Shown here: positions 23,027 through 31,767 of the stretch, one piece after another
How positions within the stretch are numbered: position 1 is the stretch's first letter
Layout of the letters: every line of letters begins with the position of its first letter
Assembly: GCF_034006445.1 (NCBI RefSeq)
Contig: NZ_JAVESS010000002.1
Location: 1-64,000, forward strand
Direction: 5' to 3'
Source: Desulfovibrio sp.
Lineage (GTDB): Bacteria; Desulfobacterota; Desulfovibrionia; Desulfovibrionales; Desulfovibrionaceae
Length of the DNA stretch: 64,000 nucleotides
The notes under the pieces: generated by a model
Databases searched by the model: none
The model's input: the letters and a program-made list of their open reading frames with translations, nothing else
What the model was told of the DNA's origin: nothing
Translations under genes and position numbers: made by a program

Positions 23027-25192
23027 CTATTTCTGGTTCTGGGGGTGCAGCACGATTCTGGCGTCAACCAAGGCAATACCATTTTCCGTGGCAAATACGG
23101 GATTCAAATCCACCTCCGCCACGTCCTTCAGTTCCGCAACCATGTGGGACAGCTTGCTCACAGCTTCCACCAGAGCTGGAATATCCGTGCCAGCCTTACC
23201 GCGAACGCCGGTAAGAAGCGGGAATCCTTTTATTTCTCTAATCATTCTTTCAGCTTCAGGAGCGTTCACCGGCGCTACGCGGAAAGACACGTCCTTGAGC
23301 ACTTCCACAAAGATGCCGCCAAGTCCGAACATGACCGTCGGGCCGAAAGTGGTATCGTAGCTGCTGCCGATGATGCACTCTACGCCCGCCGGGAGCATGG
23401 GCGTAAGCATGACGCCAAAAATATCGGCGCAATTATTATAGTTGAGCCCGTTGGCCACGAGCTGTTCATATGCCTTGCGGGCCGCGTCCTCGGAGTCCAC
23501 ATGCAGGATGACTCCTCCTGCGTCGGTTTTGTGCAGAATGTCGGGCGAGACTATCTTCATGACAACTTTGTCCGCACCAAGCCGTGTGAACATGCTTGCC
23601 GCCTCGTCCGCACTGGCCGCCAGCAGGTGGGGCGGCAGGTCAAAGCCATAAGCGCGCAGCACTTCACGGGCTTCGGTCTCCACAAGGTTTATCCTGTGCT
23701 GCGCGCGCACCTTGTCGAAAATGGCTTTCACGGCCGCATGACGGTCTTCGGGCAGGCGCGGGGGCGCTGCGGCCAGTTCCTCGCGTATCTTTTCCTGCCG
23801 GGCGTTGAAGCCCACAAGCGCGCCCATGGCCCGCATGGCCGCATCAATTGAAGCATAGACAGGAAAGCCGTGTTCCATGAGATAGGTCAGGCTTTCGGGC
23901 CGCTGCGCCTGGTAGATGGAATGCATGACCACCGGCTTGTCGGACGCTATCGCGCGCTGCGCCAGGCTTTTGGCCACATCCATTTCCAGTTGGCGGAATT
24001 CCTCCGACAGGTCACAGTAGCCGCCGTAAAGTCCCACGATAACCAGCCCGTCTACCTCGGGATCGTCCAGCAGCACCTCGGCGCAGCGGTCGAAAACCCA
24101 CATGTCGCCTTCAGGCGTACCCGCAAGATCCACAGGGTTCCTGATGGGGCAATGGGGCTTGAGAATGGCGCGCAGCTTGCTCTGGGTCGCTTCGGACAGC
24201 ACAAATGCGTCCAGGCCGAACTGTTCCGCAGTATCCGTCGCCATGACGCCATGCCCCCCACCGTCGGTGAGAATGGCTATGCGGTTGCCTTTTGGCGTTT
24301 TGCAGCGTGAAAACGCTTCCCCCACATCAAGCAGCTCATTGGGGGTGTTCAGCCGGATGATGCCGGCCTGATTCAGGGCAGCGTCAAAAATTTTCTCGCT
24401 GCCGGCCAGTGAGCCTGTATGGGAAGCGGCTGCTCTGGCCCCCGCTTCGCTACGGCCGATCTTGATGGCGGCTACAGGCTTTTTCAGGGCCGTCTGACGA
24501 GCCTTTTCAACAAACCGCCGTCCATCGTCCACGGATGAAACACGCAGCCCTTCCATATACATGAGCACAACGCGCGTGGCTTCGTCCTGCCCCAGATACT
24601 CCACAAAGTCCGCAAAGCGCAGGTCGATCTGGTTGCCGATGGTCGCCCATCCGCTATAGCCGAGGCCGCGCGACTTGGCATTGAAGTTGATGTCAATGCC
24701 GAAGTTGCCGCTTTGCAGCACAAGGCCCATATGCCCTTTTTCCAGATCAATGATGCTGGCATTGAGGCTTACAGGCGCGCTGAACATGCCCATGCAGTTG
24801 GGCCCCATGATGCGCATGCCGCTTTTGGCTGCAATGGCGAGCATCTGCTGCTCCAGCGCCTTGCCTTCAGGGCCGGTTTCGCCAAAGCCGGTGGACACGA
24901 CAATGACGGCCTTCACGCCCTTGTCCGCACATTCCTGAAGTACAGGCAGAATATGCTTGGGGGCTATGCCCACAATGGCCAGGTCCACAGGGCCGGGAAC
25001 GTCCGAAATGCTGGCATAGGGTTTATACCCCAAAATATCATCAGCCGCTGTTCTTGATATGAGGTACAGTTGGCCGGTAAACTTGTTGTCTATGAGGCTC
25101 TTGGCTGTCCAATAACCATACTTTCTGGTGTCTGACGAAGCCCCGATAAGGGCTACGCTCTTGGGCCTAAAAAGAGGAGTCAGGTCTGACAT
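23027..25192 (-). CDS. ADP-forming acyl-CoA synthetase (fused alpha-beta)
   Basis: 721 aa. Order: CoA-binding Rossmann domain (PKSVALIGASSDTRKYGY), succinyl-CoA-ligase-like domain with the phospho-histidine region AASHTGSLAGS, then a C-terminal ATP-grasp domain (TRLGADKVVMKIVSPDILHKTDAGGV). The family converts acyl-CoA + ADP + Pi to acid + ATP, the energy-saving last step of 2-oxoacid fermentation. It lies 20 bases downstream of the oxidoreductase ferredoxin subunit, in the same operon, so it likely uses the acyl-CoA made by that complex. The acyl group is unknown (acetyl, succinyl or branched). Confidence 0.88.
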   Translation of the reverse strand: MSDLTPLFRPKSVALIGASSDTRKYGYWTAKSLIDNKFTGQLYLISRTAADDILGYKPYASISDVPGPVDLAIVGIAPKHILPVLQECADKGVKAVIVVSTGFGETGPEGKALEQQMLAIAAKSGMRIMGPNCMGMFSAPVSLNASIIDLEKGHMGLVLQSGNFGIDINFNAKSRGLGYSGWATIGNQIDLRFADFVEYLGQDEATRVVLMYMEGLRVSSVDDGRRFVEKARQTALKKPVAAIKIGRSEAGARAAASHTGSLAGSEKIFDAALNQAGIIRLNTPNELLDVGEAFSRCKTPKGNRIAILTDGGGHGVMATDTAEQFGLDAFVLSEATQSKLRAILKPHCPIRNPVDLAGTPEGDMWVFDRCAEVLLDDPEVDGLVIVGLYGGYCDLSEEFRQLEMDVAKSLAQRAIASDKPVVMHSIYQAQRPESLTYLMEHGFPVYASIDAAMRAMGALVGFNARQEKIREELAAAPPRLPEDRHAAVKAIFDKVRAQHRINLVETEAREVLRAYGFDLPPHLLAASADEAASMFTRLGADKVVMKIVSPDILHKTDAGGVILHVDSEDAARKAYEQLVANGLNYNNCADIFGVMLTPMLPAGVECIIGSSYDTTFGPTVMFGLGGIFVEVLKDVSFRVAPVNAPEAERMIREIKGFPLLTGVRGKAGTDIPALVEAVSKLSHMVAELKDVAEVDLNPVFATENGIALVDARIVLHPQNQK

Positions 25193-25212
25193 AAACAGAT
25201 ACCTCGGATATG

Positions 25213-25437
25213 CTACTGGTTCGCCTCAATGACGCCGATGGCGACATCAGGGCAGACAATGCGGCAAATATTGCACTTTACGCACTTTTCGGGCGCGACC
25301 TGAACTACAAAGGCGTAGCCTTGCTGGTTGAGTTCGGAGCCTATGCCAAGAGTCTCCTTGGGGCAGGCGGCAACGCACAAGCCGCAGGATTTGCAACGAG
25401 CGCCTTCAATCAGGTGCAGCTTCGAATTCTTGTTCAT
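25213..25437 (-). CDS. korD: 2-oxoacid:ferredoxin oxidoreductase, ferredoxin (delta) subunit
   Basis: 74-aa 2[4Fe-4S] ferredoxin with two clusters, CKSCGLCVAACP and CVKCNICRIVCP. It passes electrons from the thiamine site to soluble ferredoxin. ATG at 25437 is preferred over GTG at 25443 because AGGAGG lies at correct spacing and the ATG overlaps the gamma-subunit stop by four bases. The gene letter follows subunit type and does not prove a 2-oxoglutarate substrate. Confidence 0.88.
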   Translation of the reverse strand: MNKNSKLHLIEGARCKSCGLCVAACPKETLGIGSELNQQGYAFVVQVAPEKCVKCNICRIVCPDVAIGVIEANQ

Positions 25438-25988
25438 TTGCACGCCTCCTTCTCCACTGCCGTAATGCCCAAATTCAGGGCCTGCAGGTTTACCTCCAGC
25501 AGGGCTGCCTTTTTCTTGCCAAGAAGATCCGTCAGGGCGGCGCTGACGGCATCGGCGCTCAACATGCCGGTTTTGGCCACAATCGCACCCAGCATGATAA
25601 TGTTGGCCACGCGCACGTTGCCCATTTCCTGCGCCATTTCTGACACGGGCAGGGGAACCTGTTTCACTTCCGGGCGCACAAGCTGTTTTTTGATCAAAGA
25701 ACTGTTCACAAACAGCGTGCCCCCTTCCTTGGCGGTTTCCAGGGCCGACTGGTAGATGCTTTCGCTCATGGCCACGGCGACGTCGGCGTCCGCTTCCACA
25801 ATGGGATTGCCGATGGGTTCGTCAGAGACGATGACATAGCCGGTGGAGTCGCCACCACGCTGTTCAATGCCATAGGTCTGCGTCATGACCACCTGCTTTT
25901 TATCCTTGATGCCGGCAAGACAGGTCAGCTTGGCCATCAGAGCGGCGCCCTGCCCGCCGGAGCCGGAAAATGCGCACTTATACTTCAC
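25434..25988 (-). CDS. korC: 2-oxoacid:ferredoxin oxidoreductase, gamma subunit
   Basis: 184 aa of the POR/KOR gamma family: N-terminal YKCAFSGSGGQGAALMAKL, then QTYGIEQRGGDSTGYVIVSDEPI and an N-V-I-M-L-G-A core. The GTG at 25988 gives the normal family N-terminus; the longer upstream frame lies inside korB. It overlaps the beta-subunit gene by 11 bases and the ferredoxin gene by four, so all subunits are translationally coupled. Confidence 0.88.
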   Translation of the reverse strand: MKYKCAFSGSGGQGAALMAKLTCLAGIKDKKQVVMTQTYGIEQRGGDSTGYVIVSDEPIGNPIVEADADVAVAMSESIYQSALETAKEGGTLFVNSSLIKKQLVRPEVKQVPLPVSEMAQEMGNVRVANIIMLGAIVAKTGMLSADAVSAALTDLLGKKKAALLEVNLQALNLGITAVEKEACK

Positions 25989-26739
25989 GGTTTTGCTCCA
26001 GTTCGTTTTTAAAAACCTGAGGTTGGAAGTAGCCGAGGGCCTCTTTGGCGGACCATGCATACGAGTCCAGAACCTTCATCTTGAGGCCGGTGGGACAAGG
26101 CACGATGACTTCAACAAAGGAGAAGCCCAGCCCCTTGGCCTGACACTCAAAGGCGTTGCGTATGCTCTTTGCGGCCTTGTTGATGCTTTTGGCGTCAACA
26201 ACACTTTCTCTGGCAAGATACGCCACGCCCTTCATGGCCCGCATAAGTTCCGGCACCAACAGAGGATACCCCTGCGTATGTACGTCGCGTCCCTTGGCGG
26301 TGGTGGAAGTGACCTGCCCGGCAATGGTCGTGGGCGACATCTGGCCGCCAGTCATGCCAAAGAGGGAATTGTTGACCATGATGCAGGTAATGGGGACGCC
26401 GCGATTGGCGGCATGCAGCAGTTCCGCCAGGCCAATGGCGCTCATGTCGCCGTCGCCCTGATAGGTATAGACAATATTGTCCGGCATGCCCGTCTTGTAG
26501 CCGACGGCAACGGCCGGAGAGCGCCCGTGCATGGCCTCGATGGCGTCTATCTCCATGTAGTGGTGGGAAAAACCGCCGCAGCCGATACCCACCACGGAAA
26601 CGGTCTTTTCCCTGATGCCCATTGCTTCGATGGTTTCCGCCACCAGCCGGGTGACAATGCCATGCCCGCAGCCGGGGCAGTAGCTGAAGAGTTTGTCGAA
26701 TTTCAGCGTCTTGCCGTAGTAGTCTGCCAGTGTCTGCAT
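25978..26739 (-). CDS. korB: 2-oxoacid:ferredoxin oxidoreductase, beta (TPP-binding) subunit
   Basis: 253 aa. Contains the cluster/TPP start FSYCPGCGHGIVTRL, IGCGGFSHHYM, and the thiamine-pyrophosphate motif YQGDGDMSAIGLAELLHAANR...NNSLFGMTGGQ. Start at 26739 is chosen because GGGAG lies 8 bases upstream and it directly follows the alpha stop; an upstream in-frame ATG at 26754 overlaps korA. Catalyses oxidative decarboxylation of a 2-oxo acid to acyl-CoA with the alpha subunit. Confidence 0.9.
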   Translation of the reverse strand: MQTLADYYGKTLKFDKLFSYCPGCGHGIVTRLVAETIEAMGIREKTVSVVGIGCGGFSHHYMEIDAIEAMHGRSPAVAVGYKTGMPDNIVYTYQGDGDMSAIGLAELLHAANRGVPITCIMVNNSLFGMTGGQMSPTTIAGQVTSTTAKGRDVHTQGYPLLVPELMRAMKGVAYLARESVVDAKSINKAAKSIRNAFECQAKGLGFSFVEVIVPCPTGLKMKVLDSYAWSAKEALGYFQPQVFKNELEQNREV

Positions 26740-26740
26740 G

Positions 26741-27811
26741 TTATTCTCCCTCAAGCAGTTTGCCGACTTCGCGGTTCATGTCCGCCAGTGTGCACATGGG
26801 GATGTCGCCGCCGGTCTTGCCCAGAAAATGCACAGGAACCTGCCCGTTCACGGCCAGACGCACATCGTCGATCATCTGGCCGTGGTTCATTTCCACCACC
26901 AGAATGGACTTGACCGAAGCGGGAAGTTTTTCAAAAGCTTTGTCCGGGAAAGGCCAGAGCGTTATGGGGCGGATGTAGCCCACACGCTTTCCCTTGGCGC
27001 GGCAGCTTTCCACCAGATCCTTGCACATGCGGCCGTGGATACCGAAGGCCACAACCAGCACTTCGGCGTCTTCCACCTGCTCCTGCTCCCACATCTGTTC
27101 CTTTTCCTTGATGAGCGCGTATTTTTTGCGCAGGCGCTCGTTCATTTCATACCCTTGAGCATGGGAATAGCTGCCCGTGAGCAGGAAACGCTTGGAGTGC
27201 TCGCCGGTACCAGTAAACCGCCACTCGGAGGTGTCAAAATCGGCGCTGTAGTCATGCGGTTCATCAAAGGTGGTGGATTCGGTCATCTGGCAGGTTACAC
27301 CGTCCACCACGAACAGCACGGGGGTACGGTAGGTGTAGGCCAGCTTGATGCCGTGGGGCATAAGGTCGTAGATTTCCTGTCCGCAGGAAGGGGCAAGAAC
27401 GATGACCCGGTAATCGCCGTGGCCGCCGCCGCGCGTGGCTTGATAATAGTTGCTTTGCGCGCCGACGATATCACCGTCGCCAGGGCCTACGCGCATGGCG
27501 TCCAGCAGTATGCAGGGCAGCTCTCCTCCGGCCATGAAGGATATGGTTTCCTGCATGAGGGTCATGCCTGGACCAGACGTTGATGTGGCCCCAATCTTGC
27601 CGGTACAGGCATAGCCAGCCAGGGCGTTGACCACGGCCAATTCGCTTTCCATCTGCACCATGCGCCCGCCGTATTCCGGCAACTTGGTGGAAGAATACCG
27701 CATAACGTCTGTAGCTGGCGTGATGGGGTAGGCGAAGTGGCAACGAACACCGCACCGAATCATGCTTTCGGCGAAGGTTTCCGTATTTTTCAGGAACAGT
27801 GTTTCTTTCAT
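26741..27811 (-). CDS. korA: 2-oxoacid:ferredoxin oxidoreductase, alpha subunit
   Basis: 356 aa. The pyrimidine-binding half has AYPITPATDVMRY, VQMESELAVVNALAGYACTG and ATSTSGPGMTLMQE; the C-terminal half holds the transketolase-C-like domain (VLVVAFGIHGRMCKDLV). First gene of korABCD-acyl-CoA synthetase-ridA, preceded by the palindrome at 27865. The separate alpha, beta, gamma and delta arrangement fits 2-oxoglutarate or branched-chain oxoacid enzymes better than one-chain pyruvate:ferredoxin oxidoreductase; the substrate is not decided by sequence. Confidence 0.9.
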   Translation of the reverse strand: MKETLFLKNTETFAESMIRCGVRCHFAYPITPATDVMRYSSTKLPEYGGRMVQMESELAVVNALAGYACTGKIGATSTSGPGMTLMQETISFMAGGELPCILLDAMRVGPGDGDIVGAQSNYYQATRGGGHGDYRVIVLAPSCGQEIYDLMPHGIKLAYTYRTPVLFVVDGVTCQMTESTTFDEPHDYSADFDTSEWRFTGTGEHSKRFLLTGSYSHAQGYEMNERLRKKYALIKEKEQMWEQEQVEDAEVLVVAFGIHGRMCKDLVESCRAKGKRVGYIRPITLWPFPDKAFEKLPASVKSILVVEMNHGQMIDDVRLAVNGQVPVHFLGKTGGDIPMCTLADMNREVGKLLEGE

Positions 27812-27864
27812 CCTGAGTCCTCACAGGGATTAATGGCTTTGAGATAAATGATGCGACCACTTAG

Positions 27865-27879
27865 TACCGAATTACGGTA
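27865..27879. promoter_or_regulatory. Palindromic operator upstream of korA
   Basis: TACCGAATTACGGTA, a perfect 5-bp dyad with AATTA centre, 54 bases upstream of the korA start. Nearly the same site plus a GTTCCG extension lies at 30933 upstream of the second catabolic operon. Size and symmetry suit an IclR-type dimer. Confidence 0.65.
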
Positions 27880-27907
27880 TGTCGTTCCGAATACTTGTTA
27901 TTTTTTT

Positions 27908-27942
27908 CCTCTTGCCGACAAAAAGTCTCTGTCGGCAAGAGG
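27908..27942. other. 13-bp hairpin between the two catabolic operons
   Basis: Perfect stem CCTCTTGCCGACA / TGTCGGCAAGAGG with a 9-base loop, between the flavoenzyme stop (27995) and the korA promoter. The T-run is on the wrong side for a simple reverse-strand terminator, so its role is open. Confidence 0.5.
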
Positions 27943-27994
27943 TTGCGGAGGATTAAGGAAGCAAGTCCGCCAAGCGGAGTAGATCCGCGTTTCC

Positions 27995-29317
27995 TTAAAT
28001 TTCACCCCGAGCCGTAGCCGTTTCCCACAACAGGCGGCATTCTGCGCCTACCGTGCGGAACGGTTCGGGCGGCAGCCGATTGGGCTTCTTGTCGTTCTTG
28101 AGGTATTCGAGCACATCGCTTTGCATGTTATTGGCCCACTCTGCGTGATAGGTACCCATGGTGAAAGCCTTGATGATGCCCGCGCCTTCACCCACGCCCG
28201 AGTAAAAAATGTTGCCCTTGCGGCCAAAGACGGGTTTGGCATTCATGGTCAAGTGGATCATGCCGCCCCAGACGTACTCAAAGTTTACATGCTTGTGATT
28301 GGGAAAACGGTTATTAAATGCCTTGCGCAGCATGCGGCGCGACCGGCGGATACGCTCGGGGGAGCTGGTGAGCCAGGTGGCATACATGAGTCCGTTGCGC
28401 ACAAGCAGCCTGTTGTCGTGGGTAAACCGCACCGTAGTGCCTGCGGAGTGGGCCGCTGTTACGCCCCAGGGTTTCACATCCTTGCCGAGAGCCTCCAGTT
28501 CCGCCTCGTCCAGTTGCCGTGAAAGCGCACCAAAGGAAATGATGGGGCAAAACTCGTTTTTGGACAGGCCGAATTGCTCAAGGAAGGAACTGACAGGAAC
28601 CACCACGGCCTTGCAGCGTATCTTTCTGCCGTTGAGCAGCACCACCTTGGGTTCTCTCTCGTCTTCGACGCGCAGGACAGGAGTTTCTTCAAAAAGATGC
28701 ACGTTGGGCGGCAGCACGGTACACATGCCGCGCAGCACATCAGCAGGGTTGACCAGCGCCGAGCCGGGATTGAACAGCGCCTTTTTGTAATATCTGGTGC
28801 CCAGCCTCCGTGAAAGCTCCTCATGCTCGACATACTGGTAGGGAACGCCCACGTCATCCAGATCCTTGGCCTCATGATCGAGAAACTTGAAGGCGCTGCG
28901 CTCGTTGGCGGCCAGGTATTTGCCGCAGTCGTCCCAATCAACCTTCAGGCCGTGATCCTTGATGATTTTGCGCATTTTGTTCTGAGAGGCCACATTCAGA
29001 CGAACGCACCACTTTTTATCCTCAAGGGTGGATTCGTCGCCGCCAAAGGCGTGCGGCACATCAATAAGAAAGCCCGCATTCTTGCCACTGTCGTTGGTAC
29101 CCACCCGGATAGCTTCGAAAATGGCTATCTTTGCGCCGGGGTTAAGCTCGGCAAACCGCCAGGCCGCGCCAAATCCACCGTAACCGCAGCCAACAATAAC
29201 AAAATCGTAGCTGTCCAGTATTTCCTCCGGAGAGTTAAACTGGTGTTTTTTGTAGGATGACGTTTCAAACCAGCCAGAAACTCCAGTCTCTGCCGGAAAA
29301 ATTTTTACGTCGCTCAT
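27995..29317 (-). CDS. FAD-dependent oxidoreductase, DAO family
   Basis: 440 aa. The FAD-binding GxGxxG motif is DFVIVGCGYGGFGAAWRF near residue 37, followed by an ADP-ribose acidic residue (IAIFEA). The C-terminal GNIFYSGVGEGAGIIKAF is the usual second FAD contact. These enzymes oxidise amino or imino acids to imines; PuuB-type amine oxidases are relatives. The start at 29317 has GAGGAG upstream. In the same operon as an MFS permease and next to korABCD-ridA: imine production here would explain ridA. Substrate unknown; a D-proline or hydroxyproline derivative is one option. Confidence 0.83.
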   Translation of the reverse strand: MSDVKIFPAETGVSGWFETSSYKKHQFNSPEEILDSYDFVIVGCGYGGFGAAWRFAELNPGAKIAIFEAIRVGTNDSGKNAGFLIDVPHAFGGDESTLEDKKWCVRLNVASQNKMRKIIKDHGLKVDWDDCGKYLAANERSAFKFLDHEAKDLDDVGVPYQYVEHEELSRRLGTRYYKKALFNPGSALVNPADVLRGMCTVLPPNVHLFEETPVLRVEDEREPKVVLLNGRKIRCKAVVVPVSSFLEQFGLSKNEFCPIISFGALSRQLDEAELEALGKDVKPWGVTAAHSAGTTVRFTHDNRLLVRNGLMYATWLTSSPERIRRSRRMLRKAFNNRFPNHKHVNFEYVWGGMIHLTMNAKPVFGRKGNIFYSGVGEGAGIIKAFTMGTYHAEWANNMQSDVLEYLKNDKKPNRLPPEPFRTVGAECRLLWETATARGEI

Positions 29318-29416
29318 TGGTACTCTCCTCGCCTCTATTTCTTCAAAATTTTTGAGATGCTCTGTTCCACAATACCAAATCGATGTTCGCCACAAGGGAT
29401 GCGTCATACGTGCAGG

Positions 29417-30772
29417 TCAGCTTCTCAGGGCGACCATAGGCACGGGTACGCCATCCACTGTGGGAGTGTCCCCCATAAACTTTTCAGAAGTTTCAGGCGC
29501 CCACATATGGCAGACCACGCCGCCCAAAAACAAGGTGGCAATACAGCCGCCGAGGGAGGCCGCTATACCAAACTGTTCGGAAATAATCGGCAGCAGAAAC
29601 GTTCCGCCGGCTGCTCCTATACGACTGATGGCTATGGTGAGGCCCACGCCCGAGCCGCGCAGTTCCGTGGGGAACAGCTCGGGGGGATAGGCAAATTCCA
29701 ATGTGATGGAAATTGCCAGCACCAGAGCAAAAGCCGCTACGAAAACCAGGGCTATATGGGGCGGCATGCCCTGCCAGACAGTGAGAACCAACAGCAGCGC
29801 AGCCCCGCCGTAAAAGGTTCCCAACAGAAAGGCGCGGCGGGAAATCCTGCTGATAAGCCATGTACCAACAAGCACGCCTATCATGGTGAAAGCATTATAC
29901 AGTACGCCAGTGGCATAGGGATTTTCAATCTTCAATTCTGTCAATACCATCGGCAAGAAGATGCTGATGGCGAAGAATGGCAATACCTGACAGGCAAAAA
30001 ACACCCCGGATACTATGGTATTGAAAAGAAGAGGTTTGCGGAACAGGCGTACCCAGGAAGTAGAAGCTTTTTTTCCTACTGCTGATGGCAAGCCGTAGCC
30101 TTCGCCCAGATGCTGCCTGATAATGACCAATGCCTCCTGGGTTCTGCCTTTGCCAGCCAGCCAACCCGGCGATTCAGGCGTACCAAGGCGCACCAGCATG
30201 GTAATTGTGCCAAGCACCGCCGACGAAGCAAGAATCCAGTTCCAACTCACATTTCCCAAGCTTTGCAGCCCGACGCCGACGCAATAGGCCAGAACATAGC
30301 CAACGGTCCATGCGACAAGGAGCCATGCCAGGATGTTGCCGCGACTTTTTCGGGGCGTCCATTCACTGAGCAGGGCTATGCCCACCGCATAGTCCGCCCC
30401 AACGGCCATGCCCAGCAGAAAACGCACGATAGCCAGAGTCAACGGTTCATTAATCAAAAGTTGGGCCAGAGAAATGATTACGGATATCAGCATAAGCACG
30501 CAGAACAGGAACTTGCGGCCTATGCGGTCGGCCAGGGAACCCATAAGCAAACTGCCGAAAAGAATGCCCAGCAGTGAGCCTGCTCCGATGAGTCCCATCC
30601 AGAAGCTGGTCAGCCCCAGTGGTTTTGCCGCGTAGCTTAATGCTATGCCCACGATGCCCAAGATGTAGCCATCACATATCTGCCCCAGAAAGGCTCCTGC
30701 CGCAATTTTTCGGTGCAGCGGCGAAAAGGGAGCGTCTTCAAAACTTGTAAGGCCCTGGTGATTCTCTGCCAT
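29417..30772 (-). CDS. MFS transporter
   Basis: 451-aa permease, about 12 membrane segments, with MGSLADRIGRKFLF in loop 2-3 and GTPESPGWLAGKGR centrally. The closest relative in the window is the transporter at 16115 (shared EDAPF...LH/VHKKI start and C-terminal WAPETSEKF / WAPETSQKF). ATG preceded by AGGAGAGGGGT. First gene of the MFS-flavoenzyme operon, downstream of the 30933 operator, so it probably imports the flavoenzyme substrate. Confidence 0.88.
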   Translation of the reverse strand: MAENHQGLTSFEDAPFSPLHRKIAAGAFLGQICDGYILGIVGIALSYAAKPLGLTSFWMGLIGAGSLLGILFGSLLMGSLADRIGRKFLFCVLMLISVIISLAQLLINEPLTLAIVRFLLGMAVGADYAVGIALLSEWTPRKSRGNILAWLLVAWTVGYVLAYCVGVGLQSLGNVSWNWILASSAVLGTITMLVRLGTPESPGWLAGKGRTQEALVIIRQHLGEGYGLPSAVGKKASTSWVRLFRKPLLFNTIVSGVFFACQVLPFFAISIFLPMVLTELKIENPYATGVLYNAFTMIGVLVGTWLISRISRRAFLLGTFYGGAALLLVLTVWQGMPPHIALVFVAAFALVLAISITLEFAYPPELFPTELRGSGVGLTIAISRIGAAGGTFLLPIISEQFGIAASLGGCIATLFLGGVVCHMWAPETSEKFMGDTPTVDGVPVPMVALRS

Positions 30773-30932
30773 ACCCCTCTCCTGAATAACTCGTTTAAAA
30801 GGGCAACTGCCGAAACTTTACGACAGTCAACAAGCTGACCTGGATAATGCGGCGGCGCATACACAATTGCAGAAACCGACCTGAGGCTTGGAATGGCTTG
30901 CAAGCAAGGCCATCTTCAGCTACACTTCTTTA

Positions 30933-30947
30933 TACCGAATTGCGGTA
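30933..30947. promoter_or_regulatory. Palindromic operator in the divergent MFS/VOC region
   Basis: TACCGAATTGCGGTA, one base different from the site at 27865 and followed on the same side by a matching GTTCCG. It lies 161 bases upstream of the MFS start and 150 bases upstream of the VOC start, so it could control either or both. The rest of the 325-base gap shows no gene. Confidence 0.65.
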
Positions 30948-31097
30948 TGCTGTTCCGTTTTATGAAAACTATCGCTAATCAAAAATGCTGTCAAGAATGT
31001 TTGCAAATTTTTTACGGTCCGCCGTCACGCTTTCAGACGTGCGCCTCGGTTGCCGGTTCCGGGCGCGCTGGCAGCGCTACCCGTTTCAGGAGGGCAT

Positions 31098-31592
31098 ATG
31101 CGGCTTGAGGGCTACATGCTGATCACCAGGGACATTGATGTTTCAAGGGACTTCTATTGCAGGGTCATGCAGGCAGAAGTGCTGATGGATATGGGCAACC
31201 ATGTCGTGTTCAGCGAAGGTTTTTCACTTCTGCTCGAGGCCGACTGGAGTCGATTTGCCGGCGTTGCCACGGCAGATCTGGCCTATCGGCATCTATCGGG
31301 ACAACTGGTTTTTGAAGTGGACGACATCCGGGCTTTTCTACGCAGGCTGGGCGCCTTTCCGGAGGTGCGCATGCTGCACAAGGTGCGCGAACATCCTTGG
31401 GGCCGGTGGGCGGTACGGTTTTATGATCCTGACGGCCATGTCATCGAGGTGGGGGAAAGCATGAAGGTTGTTATCAAGCGTTTTTTGCGCCAGGGGCTAT
31501 CCGTGGAAGAAACGGCCAGGCGGTCCGAATTTCCCGAAAGTTATGTTCGTAGCTGTCTGGAAAAGATGGGCAATGAGACCGGCGCGCTCTAG
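31098..31592 (+). CDS. VOC (glyoxalase/bleomycin-resistance fold) protein
   Basis: 164 aa. One VOC module covers residues 1-125 (MLITRDIDVSRDFYCRVM at the start, WAVRFYDPDGHVIEVGESM at the end). The last ~40 residues (FLRQGLSVEETARRSEFPES, then YVRSCLEKMG) look like a small helix-turn-helix-like tail. Start at 31098 is set by AGGAGGGC just upstream. Reaction or ligand unknown: VOC proteins include lyases, dioxygenases and binding proteins. It leads a forward set with a radical SAM and an HD gene and faces the MFS-flavoenzyme operon. Confidence 0.78.
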   Translation: MRLEGYMLITRDIDVSRDFYCRVMQAEVLMDMGNHVVFSEGFSLLLEADWSRFAGVATADLAYRHLSGQLVFEVDDIRAFLRRLGAFPEVRMLHKVREHPWGRWAVRFYDPDGHVIEVGESMKVVIKRFLRQGLSVEETARRSEFPESYVRSCLEKMGNETGAL

Positions 31593-31767
31593 AAGGCCGC
31601 TTTCTTTGCAATGTCGGCGCAGCACCGTTGCCTGTCGCTTGTGCGCGCTTACGGCTTCACCCCCCTGACGAGCCACTACAATATGCAAAAATTAAAGTGG
31701 GATACAGATTTCGGCATCCAATCGATTTTGCTTAAAAGCCACTGGCAAAACATATCAAGGAGACAAT

